A DNA stretch of 64,000 nucleotides. Source: Hetaerina americana (Eukaryota > Arthropoda > Insecta > Odonata > Calopterygidae). This document shows, piece after piece, positions 13,400 through 24,425 of this stretch (position 1 is the first letter of the stretch; each line of letters opens with the position of its first letter). The notes beneath the pieces are model-generated. The model had not been told where the DNA came from and made no database searches. It worked only from the letters and a program-made list of their open reading frames with translations. The stretch lies in the NCBI GenBank assembly GCA_022747635.1, contig JAKTNV010000004.1, positions 18,600,969-18,664,968 on the forward strand. The letters run 5' to 3'. Made by a program: the position numbers and the translations under genes.

Positions 13400-15905
13400 A
13401 AAGAGAAAGTCGTGGCAACTAAGGAACTCGGCCCAATCGGCCGTATGTCGTGCCCGCCAGCGGGAGAAGCAAGGCTTCCGCGGTCGTCATTTCACGAAAC
13501 CCTTTCGAGGAAAAACCGACTGCAGCATGACAGAAGACGCAGAAGTAGAATACCGAATTAGTTAGAATGGGAACTTGGAATGTTAGGACACATTGTTGAG
13601 GACAGGAAAATTAGAGAATATTAAGCGAGAGACGGAAAGAGGAAATGTAGATATTTTAGGTTTATGCCAGGCGAGACGGAAGGAAAGAGGAGATTACTGG
13701 AGTGATAGTTATAGAGCAATATTAAGCGGAGGGGGGCAGTGAGAGGGTTCATTATATTGAATAAAAAGGTAGGAAGAAGCGTAGTCAACATAGAAAAAGC
13801 AACGGATATAAAATTACTGGTAGAGATAAAAGTAGAACCGACGAATTTGGTCATTGCTCAGGTATACGATATATGCCAACGAGCAATCGTATGGAGGAAG
13901 AAGTCGATAGGATATACGATCAGTTAGAGGACATAATCACGTGTGTTCCTGCAGAGAAACATTTGACAGCAATGGGAGATTGGAATGCGATGGTAGGCGA
14001 AGGAAGAGATGGTGATGAGGTGGGGGACTATGGTTTAGGTACGAGGAATGACCGCGGGGAGAAAGAAATTGAGTTCTGCAGGAGACAGGGTCATTTAGTC
14101 ATCACCAGCACTTGGTTTGGACAACACAAAAGCCATAGGTATACATGGAAAATGCCAGGTGACTCAGAAAGGTATCAGTTAGATTATATTCCGGTTAGGC
14201 ACAGATTTAGGAACAGTGTGATCAATCCGCACAGCTTGCCGGGAGAGGATGTGGACTCTGACCACAATTTAGTTGTTTTGAAGTGTAGCGTCCCTTTCAA
14301 AAAGATAAGGCAGGGACATCCGGTTAGGAAATGGAATGTAGAAGCATTAAATGGATGGACAAGGAGGAGTATCAGCAGGCTGTATAGAAAATCATGAAAG
14401 AGGGAAAAAGAACTGAGTACTATGGAAGAAAAATGGGATTACATCGAAAAAGGGATATCGAAAGCCGCAAAATAAACTATAGGAACCGTTAATGGGAAAA
14501 GGACAAGGAAATTATGGATCACGGCTGAGATGATTAGAAATATAGTTGAGAGAAGAAAACGGAAGAATGTAAATACAGAGTTAGGCAGAAGGAAGTACAA
14601 AGAGTTAAATTATAATTTGAGGCAGGCAACAAATAAAGCAAAAGAAGCATAGTGGAAGTCGTAGTGCGAAGTTATGGAAAGTCTGCAAAGGAAGAGTGAA
14701 ATTGGTGTGCTATACGGCAAGTTTAAATCACTATCGGGAAGTAAGAATATGGACTGATTCGTAGCGTCTATGAAAAAGGAATCTGGCTGGAAGACTTTGC
14801 GAGATCAGTTTTAGTTCCTGTTCCGATAAAGGTAAACGCTACATCATGTGAGGGCTACGGAACAATAAGTTTGATATCCAACGCAGCTAAAATTTTTCTC
14901 AGGATCATCAAAAAAGGACAGAGAGTAGGGCAAATTATTACATAGGGGATGCTCAGTTTGGGTTCAGGAAGGAGAGAGGTATGGGTGATGACATTGCAGT
15001 AACGAGATCACTAATCGAGAGGAATATAGAATATAATCAGGACGTGTTTGTTTTTTTCATGGATATCGAAAAGGAATTTGATAGAGTGAATTGGGAAAGA
15101 CTAATGTGTAATTGGCAGGATATAGGAATAGGTTGGAGGGACAGGAGGCTAATCGGCAACCTGTTCATGCCTCAGATTGCTCAGGTGGGGAACGGAGTTT
15201 TCGAATGGGCAATATTAGGAAGAGGTGTAAAGCAGGGTTGTCCATTATCAACAGTGCTGTTCTGTGTAAATGTGGAGGAAATGATTATCATGGGAAGAAC
15301 TGTAGATAGGCATGAAAGTCGTCAGGGGATTCATAAAATCATTTTGCTTTACTGATGACCAGGCTGTAGTTTTTCAGTTGGCTAAGCGGTTTTAAACTGT
15401 GCTGAGTTCATTTGAAGGTCGGTGCGACAGGTATGGGAGGAGAATCAATGTAAATAAAGCAAATTTTATGATGTTTTCTTGAAAAAGAAAGGCTAAGTTA
15501 AATTAAAATAGACATTCATAAACTTTTTTACACAGTTTACCTATATAGGACGTTTTCTGGAATGAAATGGGCAAGGTAGAAGGGACATAAAGAGAATAAT
15601 TACGTAGTGCAAAGAAAGTTTCACAAAGAGGAGAGAATTACGAGTAATGACAAGGACATTGAGGGAGAATTTTACAAAAAGGCCCGTCAAAACTTTAATG
15701 TGGAGCGTAGTTATGTATGGCGTGGAAACATGGTCACTAAAGCAGGAGAATAGGTGTTGATTGGAGGCTTTTGAAATGTGGATATGGGGAAAGATGTTGA
15801 AGGTGAAATTGACCGAAATGGAAACAAAGGAGGGAGTGCTAAGAATGGTGTCATAGGAGAGGGGCGAAATCATTAGGTCATAAAGGTCTCTTCAACTGGA
15901 ATTGA
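13400..15905 (+). mobile_element. Non-LTR retrotransposon (LINE-A), decayed, endonuclease plus RT
   Basis: The order is that of an APE-type LINE. A 5' region (about 13,430-13,530) is shared with the antisense copy at 62.8 kb. The endonuclease begins with GTWNVRT (13,570), with GDWNAMVGE near 13,975, LDYI near 14,185 and the catalytic SDHNLV near 14,262. A linker follows, then reverse transcriptase with GVKQGCPLS near 15,220 and an FTDD active-site box near 15,350 in a shifted frame. The C-terminal part carries the VMYGVETWSL-type motif near 15,715. Several frameshifts and stops (for example just after the first endonuclease motif and at about 14,395) show it is dead. The endonuclease style suggests the RTE/L1-like groups, but the exact clade is uncertain. 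Part of the RT between linker and palm looks deleted compared with the 62.9-kb copy. Confidence 0.85.
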
Positions 15906-16488
15906 ACCGATATGTTAATTTTATTCACAACTTCTAACCGAGTCATTGGTTCTTGTCTAATTGTAAGACCACTAAAAGGGTGATACATAATATGTTATTT
16001 TTAGCCTTAAATACTTGAAATTTGTCTGTAATAGACTTAAAAATGTTTTGAAAGCCTTGTCATCATTTTTTGTCAGTCGAATTGACATGAAGTGTATTTA
16101 TTTATGGGCGTTTCACTTGTTTAACGTCCAAATGGTCAGTATTGCGGAAAGTGTTCAAATTACTTAATCAGATAGGAGAAAAAAGAGTTTTCGGGTTGCC
16201 AGCATACCTCTCATCCTTATCTCTAGATCAAATTGCTAAGAAGGAGCAGTCTGGAATACCAGGGAAACTGTTCTCAAAGGATATGGATGAACGTAGTAGC
16301 AACCCGAAGAGTAGTACGTTATCTTTCCAAAACCGCGGAAACCAACGTGGTACTTTTTTGAAGTTTTAACAATACGACAACCAGTTGGAGTAGAAATATT
16401 TTGGCACTTATTCCGGGTTCAATATTTTAAATTTTATAATTTGAATCTCAATCCTTATATTCCATCCATATTATAATGAATGCGCATG
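15906..16488. other. Spacer between LINE-A and mariner
   Basis: The sequence is AT-rich. A 75-codon ORF (16,142-16,369, plus) matches nothing I recognise. Confidence 0.4.
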
Positions 16489-16986
16489 CAGGGTTCGTCC
16501 GGAAAATAAGTGTACTGACTCCTGGGCTGGGCGCGCCGCTCCAGGCGCAGACGCTGAAAAAGGCAGTCGGCTCTGAGCTGTGGTGTAGTGAGGAGCTCTG
16601 TTAACGCGAACCTCCACGCTCGACCCACGTCACGGAACGCGATGCCGAAGCAGCGTTATTCCATCAAATTTGCGGTAAAGCTTGGGAAATCGTCTACCGA
16701 AACTGTCGGTATGATTAACCAGGCTTACGGGGAGTCAGCCATGTCCAGAAACATGATCTTTCGGTGGCACAAGATGTTCGTGGAGGGCAGAGAAGAGGTC
16801 GACGACGAGTCTTCGAGAGGTTCCCGATGATGCCTTCGCGGGAGCGTTCCAGGAATGGGAACGCCGCTGGAACAAGTGTATCGACTTACAAGGGTCCTAT
16901 TTTGAGGAATATTAGCTTAAGATATGTAAAAGTGTAATACATTTTTTTTCCTGACCTCAGTACACTTATTTTCCGGACGAACCCTG
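16489..16986 (+). mobile_element. Internally deleted mariner element with intact 30-bp TIRs
   Basis: The two ends, 16,489-16,518 and 16,957-16,986, are perfect 30-bp inverted repeats starting CAGGGTTCGTCC. The right end is followed by TA, the usual mariner target; the left is preceded by TG, so one target base has probably mutated. Inside, 16,642-16,830 encodes the first part of a mariner transposase, with IKFAVKLGKS, the QAYGE helix and MFVEGREEVDD of the N-terminal helix-turn-helix region. A different frame just after it (about 16,831-16,915) encodes the C-terminal tail (FQEWERRWNKC, then YFEEY and a stop). The whole catalytic DDD region is missing, so at 498 bp the element is non-autonomous. 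Confidence 0.88.
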
Positions 16987-19900
16987 TAAATATTAATTCA
17001 TTCGTTCTTTTAATAGTTCATGTGAAAGAGAAGAGTTAGGATATATGTGCCAGCAGAAGAAGACTGAAGAAACAAGAAGTATGCTATTCTATTCGTAAGG
17101 ATAAGTGGGGGGGTAGGTGGGTGGGGAGATGAGAACGGTGAACGGTGCAAGAGGACAATGAGGTGGGAGGAAGCGAGATTAGTTGAGGAGAAGACGAAGG
17201 GAGTGATTTGTAATTAAAGCTTTAGAAAAATCTTTGAAGGTTTTCAGTGGCCAATGATAAATATTTACCATATAGACCATTCCACGTTACTTCCCCGCTA
17301 TCTGCTTTCGGCAATCATTCTTGCTCAAGTATCCTTTGTCCCTCAGTACCTACTCTTCCACTACACCACATCTCTATTCCAGTGACCTCCTGTTATCTCT
17401 TATTATTACCCGTTGAAAAACTTCAAAGAAATAATACTTCGAGTTGGCCAATATTAGGGGTCCTTTTTTCTCACACAGTCATTGTTTAAGGCCTGGCGTA
17501 TCGAAAGCCTTTAACTGCTAAATTATTGATTCTTCCATATTTTCGAGGTGTGCGTTCGAAGTAAAGGGAGAGGCGGTTGAAAACAGAAAAACAATCATCG
17601 AGAGAAAGGGGGAAAGGCTAGTGCGTGTTTCTGGACGGGGAACTGCTTGGAAGAGGCTCCGTGGCTGTAAATGCAGATAGAGGTAGAAGGTTCATTTAAA
17701 ACGATGTACACTCGTCACATTCTGGTAGGTATGCGACTATTTTGGAGTGCAGTTACCGTTAAATGAAATCGAAAGTTGGGCAAGACTGTCCAGCCTACTT
17801 TTCATGCACCCGTTTTTGCGACCCCGTAGACAGCGCTAATCAGGATGCAGAAGGCCGCTGCAGGTTGTGGCACCGCAGAAGTCGCCCATCTCTTAACTCT
17901 TGGGACGTCGAGAGAAAATCGACGCTCTTAGTCTGTTATTTGGTCATCTCCTAACAAGTAACACAGGTCACGAGTCATCACCGTCTTCTGTTTCCGCCCG
18001 TCGCTTCCGCAAGAAATGAAAACGATGACGGCGATGCAGAACCGGATACATGAAAGCGTAGATTAGGGGTGAATGCAGGAATAGAGCGGATGAGAGGGTA
18101 TGCCCCTGCCATCAACCACCAAGGCAGGAATAGGACTCGGGAACTTTCGGGGAGAAAGTTGTGGAGGGCGGTTGGTGGACCATCTTTAGGAGACAGTGGA
18201 ACATTTGTAATTTAGGAGAGACGGCTGACCTGCAGGATGGAGAAAAATGTCTTAAGAGTAGTTTTTTTTGCTTTATGCAGTGCGGGGTTGAAGGTGATGT
18301 AAAGGTTCCAAGGTTTATCGGCGTCGGATTTGGAGCTTGGCGTGTATAGGAAAGAGGAAGAAAGGGTGTGGCGATGTAGAAGGGCGGGTTGATGTCGAGT
18401 TATGAATTGGGATATTGAGGTATTGTCGATGAAGGTTGAGTGATGATTATTGTAAGAGCGATTGGCCAGGATGGAGTGTGAATAGGGGATGGCGCGTTAA
18501 CCCTTCGCTGCAGCGTTCAACCCTCTACTCTCCAGTGGGATGCTGCTCCACCCAAATGATGTTGGTAAATGTTGATTGGGCGGTACTTTTGGTGGGTTAG
18601 ACATGAACGATGGGGAGAAAGTGGTAAATGGAATGGCTGACTTTAGTAACTAAATATGTGGTGTTGGAGGTCATGGAGATTAATGAGGTGGAGAAAGAGG
18701 AACTGATGCGAGAGATTAATTTGGAAAGAAATCGAGGTCGTTAGTCCGAATTGAAAATGTATTTTTTAAATTGAAAAATCGATTAATATCCACGATTTGA
18801 TTTTATTTTAACCATACCACGAGTTTAGGCGCTTTACGTCATTTTAGAGTTAAAAAATTCCGGGAAATTACGACTGCATTTACAGGATGGGTAGAGATTT
18901 GCGTGATATGACGATCGTCCATTAATGTGACAATTTCTGTTCTTGAAGGTAACCAGAGGCTTGAAAAAAAAGGCTCAAGGTTTATCAATATTTCCTATTG
19001 GTATTCATAAATACTTGAATTTCCTGCTACATACCTTCTGTCATGGAAATGCACGTACCATTAATATTCATAGATAATATGATTCTAATGGAAGGAACCT
19101 GAAATACTCGAAAGAGATAATAAGAAAGGAGCAACACGCGGTGGGTAAATCGACACTACTCGCAATAATCTTCGTGTTTCGTGTATTGAAACTATTACTA
19201 AGTCCGTCGCAAGCGATATAGAACTTTGAGGAGGTAAACTTTTCGCGATAATTCTCAATTTAAGGTATTCAAAGTGAGCATTTATCATGTGTGGATGATA
19301 CGCCATTAGTATGCTTCACTACCAATACGTCTGAAAACGCAGAGAATAACAAAGGATTGTCATAGCAACCGATCATTAGAAGTCGGTCAAATGTTGCTAG
19401 CAATACATTCCATTTTGCTAACAAAACTTTGAGAATATGGAAACAAAATAAACATTTTTAATGCTTTGAATGCATTACAGTTTGAAGTCTTTAAAGTGAC
19501 TGTTTCGTATTTAAGAAGATAAAGGAAATGGTTATCCACAAGACGTAAACAGTTGCATACGTTGACCAAATGGAAAAAATTAGGAAAAGGTTTCGTCGAG
19601 CCCAGAACCCCAACATATACGGCTCGTGTCGCAAACAGGCATCATAAACCTTAACAATATCTGAAACTTATTGATAATTACTTTCTTTTGCTTCATAGAA
19701 TACCGAGTAAATAGGATTCAATGATACGTGCTTATGACGAAGTAATATTCTTGAAATTTCTCAAATAATGGTCCATTTGCAGTAGTTTCAAAACGTTAAT
19801 GAAGATCATCTAAGAGAGCGAGACTTCTCAAAAGGCGCATTAAGTTGGAATTCAGTATGTTAGGCGGGACCAGTGGCAAAATCGCCACCTTAAATCATTT

Positions 19901-20532
19901 ATTTAAAATTCTATTTATATCATTCAATTGAAGGATGTGAAATTGCTTGTGAGTTAGTAACGAATGCACTTTAATAAATATTCTCGGAAATACATTGTTA
20001 GCACAGAGAGAGTGCTGAACAGTACCTCCACGTCCTTGTCATTGATCTGTTTAATATTTCGCCGTGAAAACCTTGCTAAAGGCGACATTAAGGCCACCTT
20101 GGGAATGAAAGTGCACAGGTATATGCGCCCTTTTTGCAAATGAAGGCCAAGTATCAGAAGGAAGAGATACTCGTTTTCATAATCCTGAAGTGGTAGGAAA
20201 TTTCCTTTTCCGAAGCCTCGGGAATTTATTACGGTAGGTTTGGCGATATCCGTTGGCCTCTTAAGTGGTTTGTGAGAAGTTGAACGACAATTATCCTATT
20301 GCGTGAACTTCGATGTGCGATTGGCTCTTGTCAAACCGGTCAATTACAATGAAAATGAGTTCTTCTTTAACTGGACTCCTTGTTGTACTTTCCAGTCAAT
20401 GCAAGCCTTTCATTTTTTTCATTCATGCTCCTACGCATGAAGGAATTTCCACATTCTCTTTATAGAGATGGATTATTATAGGTTCTCATCCAGTATTACT
20501 TAGATACTAAATGATTTAATAATATTTTCATC
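16987..20532. other. Intergenic, no gene recognised
   Basis: A purine-rich, G-rich stretch spans about 17.10-17.20 kb and GC-richer sequence spans 17.5-18.7 kb. Short ORFs there (17,763-17,954; 18,161-18,349) match nothing known. No splice-linked exons are visible. Confidence 0.45.
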
Positions 20533-20677
20533 AGTTCATTAAATGAAGAACACAATGTATTTTTTCACTGTACTTTATTTTGGGAATACTACTAGCTTCA
20601 ACACTTAGGTGTCATCATCAGGTACCAAAATAAAGAACAGTGGAAAATACAGGGTGTACTTCATTCATTGAACATGA
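20533..20677 (-). repeat. Foldback hairpin with hammerhead-like centre (copy at 20.6 kb)
   Basis: Imperfect inverted arms of about 50 nt (left about 20,533-20,583, right about 20,624-20,677; both contain TTTATTTTGG next to the loop) enclose a 40-nt centre. On the minus strand the centre reads CTGATGATGACACC, four bases, then GTGTTGAAGC. This matches CTGAnGA, one base, a small stem and GAAnC, the arrangement seen in the 38.2-kb hairpin and similar to a hammerhead-ribozyme core, though GAAAC is changed to GAAGC here. Known context: Penelope-like retroelements carry hammerhead motifs in their terminal repeats. Membership of that group is inferred. Confidence 0.55.
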
Positions 20678-23600
20678 ACTTTTACAGAGTTGAACCAGAA
20701 ACCATCGAATACATTTTCAGTAGTTATTGATTATCAAAGTTCCATTTGTAAGATTAGGTCGTTCATTACATGATTATTAATTCTAGGATTGCATAATGCT
20801 CTTTAATCTTCACCCGATCTGGACTTTTCATTCTATCCTGTTCTCTGCCAATCTCTTCATTATTTCACAGTTGCTAGTGCTAACGACGATTTTCATTTTC
20901 TCCTCTTAATTCACCATTGGAATTACTTTGCTGTTCTTACTTAATTGCTTGCTGTTGTTATTTAGCGCTGTTGGCTATAAGACGATACAAAAATTCATTC
21001 AACGAAAATGTGGCTAAATTCATATTTTTCGTAATATTGTGGTATTTATAGTGATAATAATTTGTTGCAAATGTTTTTTTTAACTCCAGTATTCCAGGGG
21101 TAAAAAAGAATTTTCGATTTTGCATTTCGTCAGAAGATTCTTGAATGAGAAACTTTCGAGCCATGCTTTATATCTGTTACACAAGGGGGTACCTGGAATG
21201 TGTGCGGCGGAAATTCCAAGTGGATGTTTAAGGAGTAAGGCAATCCACAAGTTGTGGCAATTTACTGGATTATCTGTGATTTTCATAAAAATTTGTCATA
21301 TTCAGGCGTAACCCATCGAATTTTGAGCGGTTTTGACTTCACCATGTACTGCTACTTAGCACTCAGAACACGAGCCAGCATGTGACTATTTACGCGGAAG
21401 TGATTTTCTAGTATTTTTTGTGTCAACTCTACTTCATATTCGAGCGAAAGGAATGCCATTGAACCCAAGGTATCGATACTAATGCATTGATCATTTCTTC
21501 TATTAAAGCTTCTCATTCACTTTTCTTGCTCAAAGTTAAGAGAAATTATTGCAATCGAATAAACACTGTAACTTTACTATAATGTCAACACCCTACATTC
21601 GTTGCCAATTCAAAAATAATAGGTGTAACTTACCTTGAAAATTTTCTTGCACTAATCATTTGAATATTACTTTGGTTTTCGACCGTTTAATGCGATAGAA
21701 GTTAGAAATATTATTGGGAGTAATTGGTGAGATGGAGAGGCATGCAAGTGTTTAGAGTTGTGAAAAATAATTGTTTTTATTATCTGATTTTATCCGTCTC
21801 AGTTGACTTAACATTATTATTAATGAAATAACTATTAATCGAGTACAGTTTTTCTGTATTTTAAGAGTTTGGTTAAAACCAGAAGTAAACCAAGCGAATT
21901 TAATGGGAAATACTTTCAGGGTTAATTCGTAGTGCCTTTTTTCATTTAGCATTATCTTTTTTCGATAATCATAAATAAAATATTAACTTTACATTTATTG
22001 GGCGGAGCCGCTTATTTCTTACGCATAATGAACACCGTACAATGACAGCTTACCTACCCAACCTCGCAAATGTCAATGATCTAGCATTTCCGGCTGGAGA
22101 AAAGGAGTTTCCTGACCCCATCCTTTAGACACAAGACGTCTATAGTGCTCACCAAATGAGACCTCCACACTGAGCAAAATAATAAAAGTTTTCCTGAATT
22201 CATCTAAAAACCAACCAATGACCCAAAGACTAATGCTAATAAATAATAGCTGAAATACTCGAAATGGGCCGATTTCCTGTTAAAGTCAGTGAGCATCAGC
22301 CAGCGGGTCTACCACCTATCCCGAAGGATTTCTTCCTTTCAGAAGTGGCCGTTACGTCGGTTCCAGCGAATGAAGTGCGAAGATATTTTTAATTAATCGA
22401 AAATATAAAGGAAAAAAAGAGAATGTGAGAATGATATTATTAGTTTGAATTACTTTGTACCACCCAATTACTGTATCCAAATCGGAAGTATGATACCCAT
22501 GAAATAGATCCGTAACCAACTTACTGCCCACAACAGCCGTCACTCAGTGCGTAATACTCCCTACTCTTCATAATAAATTCCTTGAAGCCTAGCTTTCTCC
22601 ATTACTCCCACCACCCGTACCAGTTTTCGCATCTTAGAATATTGAATAGCTAAAAATTTAGTGTATCATATGAATTTGGTTAGGGATACTACAAAGGGGG
22701 TTGATAATAACTATAAGTATAATAGGTTTTTCTGTGCTATTTGTCGAACTTAAACGATTTTAAAACAAAGGGGCATTTCTCTTGACATTACTTTCAACTG
22801 AGTTAATGTGTGACAGTAATAATAGATTTGAAATTGACTGAATATGCCTAAATATTAATTCAAATAAATCCATAACCGGTACTGGATATTCAAAAGAAAT
22901 AGTAAACGGCGTTCCAACAGTTTTTGGTTATATTGCGGAAATGATTCCATTGCGTTTAACTCTATACCATCTACTGAGTCTATATACCTGAAAATGTATT
23001 TTCAATTTATAAGCATTGTTTTAGACCTTAGTTCATACCACCTATGCTCTTTCCGCTCCGCTTTTCCACTCGTCATTTCCTTGATGACTATTCATGTCAT
23101 TGCGTACTCCTCGAGGAAAATTTCCTGAAATGACACTAGTTAGATTGTGTGGTGCGTATCCAGTTGGTGAGACACGACTCAATAAACTAATTGCACAGGT
23201 ATTCAGAGCATAAAACTCACAGTAGATATATCTCTATATGCTTCTCTGGAAAATATATAGCTGTGTGTTGCTTCTTGTGTTATATTTTCAACATGTGCAT
23301 TTCGTTTATTTGCTACTATCATAGTGGGCAGGCGTTTTGATTAGCTGGTAAGTACCGCATGATGATTATTTTAAAATTCTTCTTAGGATTAACAAAATGA
23401 TTTATTGGCTTCCTTAATTGTAATGAAATTGTGATCGAGATTTACCTATTTATTTCAGGTATAAAACTGATTATAACTTCATCGTGAAAAGCTTATGGAT
23501 TCAATTATTAACAGCACTAATTCCATTAAATTTTTTTGCCAGTAGAGTAAGATAATAATCATGGGTGCATCACTTAAATCCAGTATTGTATGTCAATAAA

Positions 23601-24425
23601 TCACAACGTTAACCCCTTGAAAGAGATGGAAATATATAGTTGTGGATCTTTATAAATGCAATTCCAAAATTAAGTATTAAATATACATTATAAATGCCGA
23701 TAATAAAGAAAGGAACATTATTCTGAATTTGAATCCGGGTCATTATAATTTTTTTCCATCAAGATGCATTCGGATGAATGATAAACCTCGAATTGTGTGA
23801 CCCAATTGGTATTTTTAAAATCTTAATGGTTTACGTGAAATCATTTGCCCATTCCGTCATGTGGATAGAAAAATCTTTTGTGATTTTTTATAATCCTGAA
23901 CCATACGTAACAGTATGTTACTCCGGATTGATCGAAATTCGTTATTAGTAAGTCAAAGTTTTTGAGGCTACACCTTAGAAACTGTTTCGCTATATGCTAA
24001 ATGTTTCAAGGTATCTCAAATCCAACTTAGGCCTTGGACGGTTCAAGACCTTGGATGGTCTATTCACATCCGCCCTGCCATATTTTGAATGATATATAAT
24101 TTTTTATCTTATTTTTTATTAATAATTTGATGAAACGGGGCATTTGAATTGCTCTTAATCAGAGGGTCGTGAGATTACCACAGGTGACATTTTCAGATGC
24201 TTATAAATTCTAGTTGCATCACCCGCCATTAATGTGTTCAGAGTCCTCTGCCGTGGAGTTAATTAACTGACTCTGAAAGGAATATATAGTGACTTGCGCG
24301 GCATTATCGATTAGTCCAACTGTGCTACTGGATGGATGTGAGGTTATTAGTTTGGGTCATACCATCGTGACACTCTAAATCTCTTGGGACGTGGTGTTTA
24401 GTGAAATACTTAAAAAGCTCTAAAA
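20678..24425. other. Intergenic upstream of the acetyl-CoA synthetase gene
   Basis: No coding sequence is recognised. The last 150-200 bases before the ATG at 24,426 probably hold the 5' UTR. I cannot fix a transcription start, and upstream non-coding exons are possible. Confidence 0.4.
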
